Assembly (NCBI GenBank): GCA_036924855.1
Contig: JBAGRP010000001.1
Coordinates: 7,180,001-7,244,000, forward strand
Direction of reading: 5' to 3'
Origin: Nitrobacteraceae bacterium AZCC 2146
Lineage (GTDB): Bacteria; Pseudomonadota; Alphaproteobacteria; Rhizobiales; Xanthobacteraceae
Length of the DNA: 64,000 bases
In this document: positions 59,892 through 64,000 of the stretch, one piece after another
How the letters are laid out: every line of letters begins with the position of its first letter
Position numbering within the stretch: the stretch's first letter is position 1
Program-made: the position numbers and the translations under genes
The notes under the pieces: model-generated
Databases searched by the model: none
What the model was told of the DNA's origin: nothing
Seen by the model: the letters and a program-made list of their open reading frames with translations, nothing else

Positions 59892-61449
59892 GGCTGTGTG
59901 AAAACACCATCTATGATATGATTCTCCTGCGATTTGGCCGGAGGATTCGATGACGCGCTTTGTCGTTGGCGATGACCGCAGTCAGAGCACTTTGTTTCCC
60001 GAGCGGCTGGATGACTACTTGAGCGAGGATAATCCGGTCAGGGCGGTCGATGTCTTTGTCGATGAGCTTGATCTGGCGGGGCTCGGCTTTGGCGGCGTCG
60101 AGCCAGAGGCGACAGGAAGGCCGGCCTATCATCCGGCAACGCTGTTGAAGATTTACGTCTACGGATACCTCAATCGGGTGCAATCGAGCCGGCGCCTGGA
60201 GCGGGAATGCCAGCGCAACATCGAGCTGGTCTGGCTGACCGGCCGCCTGATGCCGGACTTCAAGACGATAGCCGATTTCCGCAAGGACAATGGCGAGGCC
60301 ATCCGCAAGGTCTGCCGTGAGTTCGTGATGCTGTGCCGGCGCCTTGAACTGTTCAGCGAAGCGAGCGTTGCGATCGACGGCAGCAAGTTCAAGGCCGTCA
60401 ACACGCGGGACCGGAACTTCACCCAGGCCAAGATGCAGCGGCGGCTGGCGCAAATTGATGAGAGCATTGCCCGCTACCTCTCGCAGCTTGATAGTGCCGA
60501 TCGCCAGGGGGAAGCGGTGCCGGAGGCCAAGATCACCCGGCTCAACGAGAAGATTGTGGCGCTGCGCCAGGAGATACAGCGCCTGAACGCTCTGAACGTT
60601 CAGATGATGCATACCGAAGACAAGCAGATATCGCTGACTGATTCCGATGCACGCTCGATGGCCACGAGTGGCCGAGGTAGCGGGATGGTCGGGTACAATG
60701 TGCAAAGTGCCGTGGACACCCGGCACCATCTCATTATTGCCCATGAGGTGACTAACGTTGGGTCTGACCGGAGCCAGCTATCTCACATGACCGAGCAGGC
60801 GCGTGCAGCGATTGGTTCTGAGGCCGTCGAGGCTGTTGCCGATCGCGGATACTACAACGGCGAGGAAATTGTGGCCTGCGAGCAAGCCGGCATCACGGTC
60901 TATCTGCCGAAGCCGATGACTTCGGGACTCTACGCCAAAGGCCGCTTCGGCAAGCAGGACTTCGTCTATGTCGCCGCGGACGACGTCTACCTTTGTCCCG
61001 CCGGCGAGCAACTAACCTATCACTACACCAATGAAGAGGGCGGCAAGACACTGCGGCGCTATTGGACCACCGTCTGCCAAGGTTGCGCACTGAAGAGCCA
61101 GTGCACAACAGGCAAAGAGCGTCGGATCTCACGATAGGAGCACGAAGCCATGCTTGAGGCCGTGCAGGCGCGGCTCGATCGGAACCCGGACAAGATGCGC
61201 GTGCGCCGCCAGACTGTGGAGCATCCCTTCGGCACGATAAAGTCGTGGATGGGAGCGACGCACTTCCAGATGAAAACGCTCCAGCATGTCAGCACCGAAA
61301 TGGCGCTGCACGTCCTGGCCTACAACATGAAACGGGTGATGCGCATTCTGGGCGTCGGCGGATTGATGGAAGCGATCCGCGCGTGAGACGGGCCGCGCGC
61401 CCAACTGGCGCGCCTGTCCAACCATAACCGTCCGCGTTTTTACACGACC
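59892..61449. mobile_element. IS1182-family insertion sequence, transposase interrupted
   Basis: Ends are GGCTGTGTGAAAAC (59892-59905) and the complement of 61436-61449, GGTCGTGTAAAAAC (11 of 14 match). The element spans about 1.56 kb and starts only 57 bp after the IS30 element. Its single transposase gene carries an in-frame stop, so it is probably immobile on its own. Confidence 0.75.
59950..61386 (+). pseudogene. IS1182-family transposase with an in-frame amber codon
   Basis: The first 395 residues read MTRFVVGDDRSQSTLFPERL, DYLSEDNPVRAVDVFVDELD, HPATLLKIYVYGYLNRVQSS, SVAIDGSKFKAVNTRDRNFT and GYNVQSAVDTRHHLIIAHEV with AVADRGYYNGEEI, matching IS1182 transposases with their coiled-coil insert. 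After CQGCALKSQCTTGKERRISR a TAG at 61135-61137 replaces the Trp normally before EHE. The frame then continues EHEAMLEAVQARLDRNPDKM, TVEHPFGTIKSWMGATHFQM (the Glu-containing motif) and stops at 61386. Without readthrough the DDE Glu is lost. Confidence 0.88.
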
Positions 61450-61673
61450 TGGACCCATCTCAGACATTGGACGTTTTGGCAAATATCACAGAAGTTCATC
61501 CTTGTATGAAGGGTTCTGACCCCGATGTACGGAATTCGCTAACGGCCGTGGCCTCGGTTTCTATCGCGCAGGATTTAGAGGCGCCTTCAGCGCCCATCAA
61601 ACGCTTCGATCAGCATCTGATTGGAATTTGCGCTTAGGTTTCAATTTAGCCACCGTTTCTTTTGGATTGGGTG
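61450..61673. other. Spacer between the IS1182 element and xdhC
   Basis: No gene is seen in these 224 bases. It is the downstream flank of the coxDEF-like operon on the minus strand. Confidence 0.4.
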
Positions 61674-62501
61674 CTATGCGGGTAATTCGCCGCGCTGGCC
61701 GCGGCGGCGTTCGATGGTGATCTCGGCGAGGATCGACATCGCGATCTCCTCGGGCGTGATGGCGCCGAGATCGAGACCGGCCGGCGCCTTGATGCGATCG
61801 ATGGCTTCAGCAGCGACGCCTTCGGCGACGAGTTTCTCGCGAAGCGCCGCCATTTTGCGGCGGCTGCCGACGAACGCATGATACGCGGCGTCGATCGCCA
61901 CCGCGGCGCGCAAGGCGGCTTCGTCGCCCTTGCCCTGGGTCGAGACAACAACGAAGCGTCTGGCCTCATTGAGATGAGCGGGCTGGAAGCCGTCGATCAG
62001 CACATCGGTGTCAGGGGTGACGGACAGATCGGCCGAAGGTGCTGCAACGGTAACGTGATAGCCGAGCTGGCGCGCCTGCGCGGCGAGCGACACCGCGACC
62101 GGGCTGGCACCGAGGATTACCAGCGATGGATGCGGCAGCACCGGTTCGACAAAGATATCCATGGTGCCTTTGCTCGGGCACATATTCTTGGCGAAACGCA
62201 CGCCGTCGCGGCTCTCGCCGGGCGTCACGCCAAGCTCGGCGAGAAGGTTTTCCGGCTGCACCGAGACCATGCGCGGCTCGCCATCGGCGAGCGCCTCGCG
62301 CGCAGCCTTAAGCACAGCACCACGCGCGCAGCCGCCGCCGATCCATCCGGCGACGATCGTGCCATCTGGCCGGATGATGGCCTTGGCTCCGGCCTTGGCC
62401 GCGGTCACCGACACGGTGCGCACCACGGTTGCGAGAACGAATGCTTCCTCGGCTGCCTTGAGCCGGGCGACGAGGTCCAATACTTCCACATGGGCAGTCA
62501 T
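61674..62501 (-). CDS. XdhC/CoxF-family protein for molybdenum-hydroxylase maturation
   Basis: The 275-residue protein has the two-part XdhC layout. The N-terminal XdhC/CoxI domain shows VLATVVRTVSVTAAKAGAKA, IIRPDGTIVAGWIGGGCARG and VRFAKNMCPSKGTMDIFVEP. The C-terminal Rossmann domain shows HPSLVILGASPVAVSLAAQA, FVVVSTQGKGDEAALRAAV and LDLGAITPEEIAMSILAEIT. XdhC proteins bind and sulfurate molybdenum cofactor and insert it into xanthine- or CO-dehydrogenase-type enzymes. It follows the CoxE-like gene by 11 bases on the same strand, in the order D-E-F seen in cox clusters. Confidence 0.92.
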   Translation of the reverse strand: MTAHVEVLDLVARLKAAEEAFVLATVVRTVSVTAAKAGAKAIIRPDGTIVAGWIGGGCARGAVLKAAREALADGEPRMVSVQPENLLAELGVTPGESRDGVRFAKNMCPSKGTMDIFVEPVLPHPSLVILGASPVAVSLAAQARQLGYHVTVAAPSADLSVTPDTDVLIDGFQPAHLNEARRFVVVSTQGKGDEAALRAAVAIDAAYHAFVGSRRKMAALREKLVAEGVAAEAIDRIKAPAGLDLGAITPEEIAMSILAEITIERRRGQRGELPA

Positions 62502-62512
62502 TGGTTCCTCCT

Positions 62513-63721
62513 TCAGAGCTTAGCCAGATAGGGTTCAAGCTCGGTCAGGCTCTTCAAGGTATTGGCGGGGGCGTAGAGATCGACATGCGGCAGCGCCGCC
62601 TTGATGCCCGCGGCCTCCGGTGCATAGCCGTCCCACCCCATCATCGGATTAAGCCAGACGATGCGACGGCAGCGCTTGGCAAGCGTCGCCATTTCGCGCC
62701 CGAGCAGCATCGCGTCGCCGGTTTCATAACCGTCGGAAACGATCATGACGCAGGTGCGTGAATGGATCACGCGAGCGGCGTGGCCGCGATTGAAGGTCAG
62801 CAGGCACTCGCCGATTTTGGTGCCCCCGCCGGCACCCTGCGCCATGATCGACAGACGATCGAGCGCGCGGGTCGGATCTTTCTCCTTCATCGCGGCGGAG
62901 ACATGCGCAAGCCTGGTGTGAAACAGGAAGGCTTCGGCCTCGCGGAATTCATCCAGCACGCCGTGGATGAAGCGGACAAACACGCCAGTGTACATGCTCA
63001 TCGAGCCGGAAGCGTCGAGCAGCACCACGAGGCGCAGCGGCTTGTCCTTGCGCTGCCGCTTCACGAGCTTGATAGGCACGCCGCCATGACTGACGTTGGC
63101 ATGAATCGTCCGTCGCAGATCAAGCCGGTAGCCGCGCCGACGCGCCAGATCGCGGCGGGTCAGCCGCGTGCGCATCGCCTTCGCCAGCCGTGCCGCGGCG
63201 GCATGGGCCTGTTCCACCTGCTCCGGTTCCGCCATTTTCCGAAAATCGACTTCGGTAAGATTGTCGGCGCGCGAGGCGCCCTCCATGCGGCCTTCGCCGC
63301 TGCGCTGTTCTGGAGCGTCCTCGACGGAGGGAATTTGGTCGGACACGCTCTCGCTGCCGGGCCGGTCGGCGTCTTTGTTTGGCAGGCTTTTCAGTGAGGG
63401 GCTGTTCGCCGCTTTCGTCGACCCCATCGTCAGAGATCGCGATTTCGCTCGCCTGCCGAGCCAGAACGCGTCGAAGATGCCGTCGAACTTCTCCCAGTCG
63501 GCCTTGCGAGCTGAAAACAGATGCTTGAATGCCGAGCGCAGGAGGCCGGGCTTCTCGGCATAGCCGGCGGCGATCAGCGTGGCGGCGTCCTCGCCTTCCT
63601 TCAGGCCGACAGCAAAAGCGTTATCGCGCAAAGTAGCGAGAAACGCTGCGAGTTTTCCGGTGACGAGCCGGGAGACCTCGTTCACATCGTCGAAAGATGA
63701 AGGTGCGCCACAGCAGCTCAT
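62513..63721 (-). CDS. coxE: CoxE-like VWA-domain protein
   Basis: From ATG 63721 (MSCCGAPSSFDDVNEVSRLV) the protein has 402 residues. It overlaps the MoxR-type gene by 4 nt (ATGA). After a helical N-terminal half (FAVGLKEGEDAATLIAAGYA) and a polar linker, the VWA domain begins with MIDAS DASGSMS in LRLVVLLDASGSMSMYTGVF and continues with GGGTKIGECLLTFNRGHAAR and VMIVSDGYETGDAMLLGREM. CoxE works with the CoxD ATPase in building the Cu-S-Mo site of CO dehydrogenase or in maturing related enzymes. The catalytic subunit genes are not in the window. Confidence 0.93.
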   Translation of the reverse strand: MSCCGAPSSFDDVNEVSRLVTGKLAAFLATLRDNAFAVGLKEGEDAATLIAAGYAEKPGLLRSAFKHLFSARKADWEKFDGIFDAFWLGRRAKSRSLTMGSTKAANSPSLKSLPNKDADRPGSESVSDQIPSVEDAPEQRSGEGRMEGASRADNLTEVDFRKMAEPEQVEQAHAAAARLAKAMRTRLTRRDLARRRGYRLDLRRTIHANVSHGGVPIKLVKRQRKDKPLRLVVLLDASGSMSMYTGVFVRFIHGVLDEFREAEAFLFHTRLAHVSAAMKEKDPTRALDRLSIMAQGAGGGTKIGECLLTFNRGHAARVIHSRTCVMIVSDGYETGDAMLLGREMATLAKRCRRIVWLNPMMGWDGYAPEAAGIKAALPHVDLYAPANTLKSLTELEPYLAKL

Positions 63722-64000
63722 GCGACCTTCCCCAGCAGCCGTGCCGTGACCTCGGGTTTGAAGCGCGCTTTGTCCTCGTGCGTCTTGAGCAGGCACATCA
63801 ATGTTTCGTGTACGATTTCCGGCCGATCGTGGAGGTCGCGGATGTCGAGCCCGACCAATGCTGCGGCCCAGTCAAGCGTCTCGGCGACGCCCGGCACCTT
63901 CCGAAGATCTTCCTTGCGGATATTCTCCACCATCCCTGCGATCTGCAGCGCCAGCGACGGTCCGGCGCCATTGATCCGCGCCATGATGATGCGCGCTTCG
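63718..64000 (-). CDS. coxD: CoxD-like MoxR AAA+ ATPase, partial (C-terminal end)
   Basis: Only the last 93 codons are in the window; the frame is open to the right edge. The visible part, EARIIMARINGAGPSLALQI, then AGMVENIRKEDLRKVPGVAE, TLDWAAALVGLDIRDLHDRP and a tail ending ARLLGKVA, is the lid/sensor-2 region of MoxR-type ATPases as found in CoxD. It precedes and overlaps the CoxE-like gene, as in cox operons. The ATPase probably acts with the VWA protein as a chaperone. Confidence 0.88.
   Translation of the reverse strand, partial: EARIIMARINGAGPSLALQIAGMVENIRKEDLRKVPGVAETLDWAAALVGLDIRDLHDRPEIVHETLMCLLKTHEDKARFKPEVTARLLGKVA

Overview
The window is high-GC chromosomal DNA from an alphaproteobacterium, most likely Bradyrhizobium or a close relative (Nitrobacteraceae). 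The reasons are the Irr-type Fur protein with a GCPWHD heme motif, many branched-chain-amino-acid-type ABC transporters, a ROSE-type thermosensor ahead of an hsp20 gene, a coxDEF-like group and abundant GTCATTCC-type intergenic palindromes. This is inference from gene families; no rRNA, tRNA or CRISPR was found.

Positions 1-21,400 are ordinary metabolic chromosome. A minus-strand transport and CoA-activation cluster holds a permease fragment, an acyl-CoA ligase, ATPases, permeases, a binding protein and a fused double CoA-transferase, split by a Crp/Fnr regulator. Then come a uroporphyrinogen-III-synthase-like gene, purU, a small lipoprotein, and a MarR regulator divergent from a complete second ABC operon (binding protein, two permeases, two ATPases) that ends with a MetE-C-like methyltransferase. 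Positions 21,500-27,500 hold a GGDEF/EAL protein overlapping a periplasmic binding protein, and a PLP enzyme paired with a TVP38-type membrane protein.

Positions 27,800-47,600 are accessory DNA rich in debris. They contain an S24-repressor remnant, a broken DotL/IcmO-type coupling ATPase, a compact four-gene operon (GIY-YIG/DUF4357 protein, unknown protein, metallophosphoesterase, Lon-like AAA ATPase), an IS5-family element, a transposase-SH3 in-frame chimera, irr, three fragments of UDP-glucose dehydrogenase around a toxin-antitoxin islet (HipA remnant with HTH gene, VapBC-like pair, OLD-ATPase remnant), and site-2-protease and NTF2-like remnants. The four-gene operon is the best candidate for an undescribed system.

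Positions 47,600-52,800 carry a caspase-fold protein that has lost both catalytic residues and ends in thirteen 30-bp Pro-rich repeats, followed by opgC and a small secreted protein. Positions 53,500-58,450 are a stress island: two Hsp20 genes (one under a ROSE-like hairpin), two paralogous small unknown proteins, an orphan NDUFS4-like protein, an extra FtsH and PsiE. This resembles part of the transmissible locus of stress tolerance. IS30 and IS1182 elements border it at 58,600-61,450. The window ends in a coxDEF-like group (XdhC, VWA protein, MoxR ATPase) that continues past the edge.
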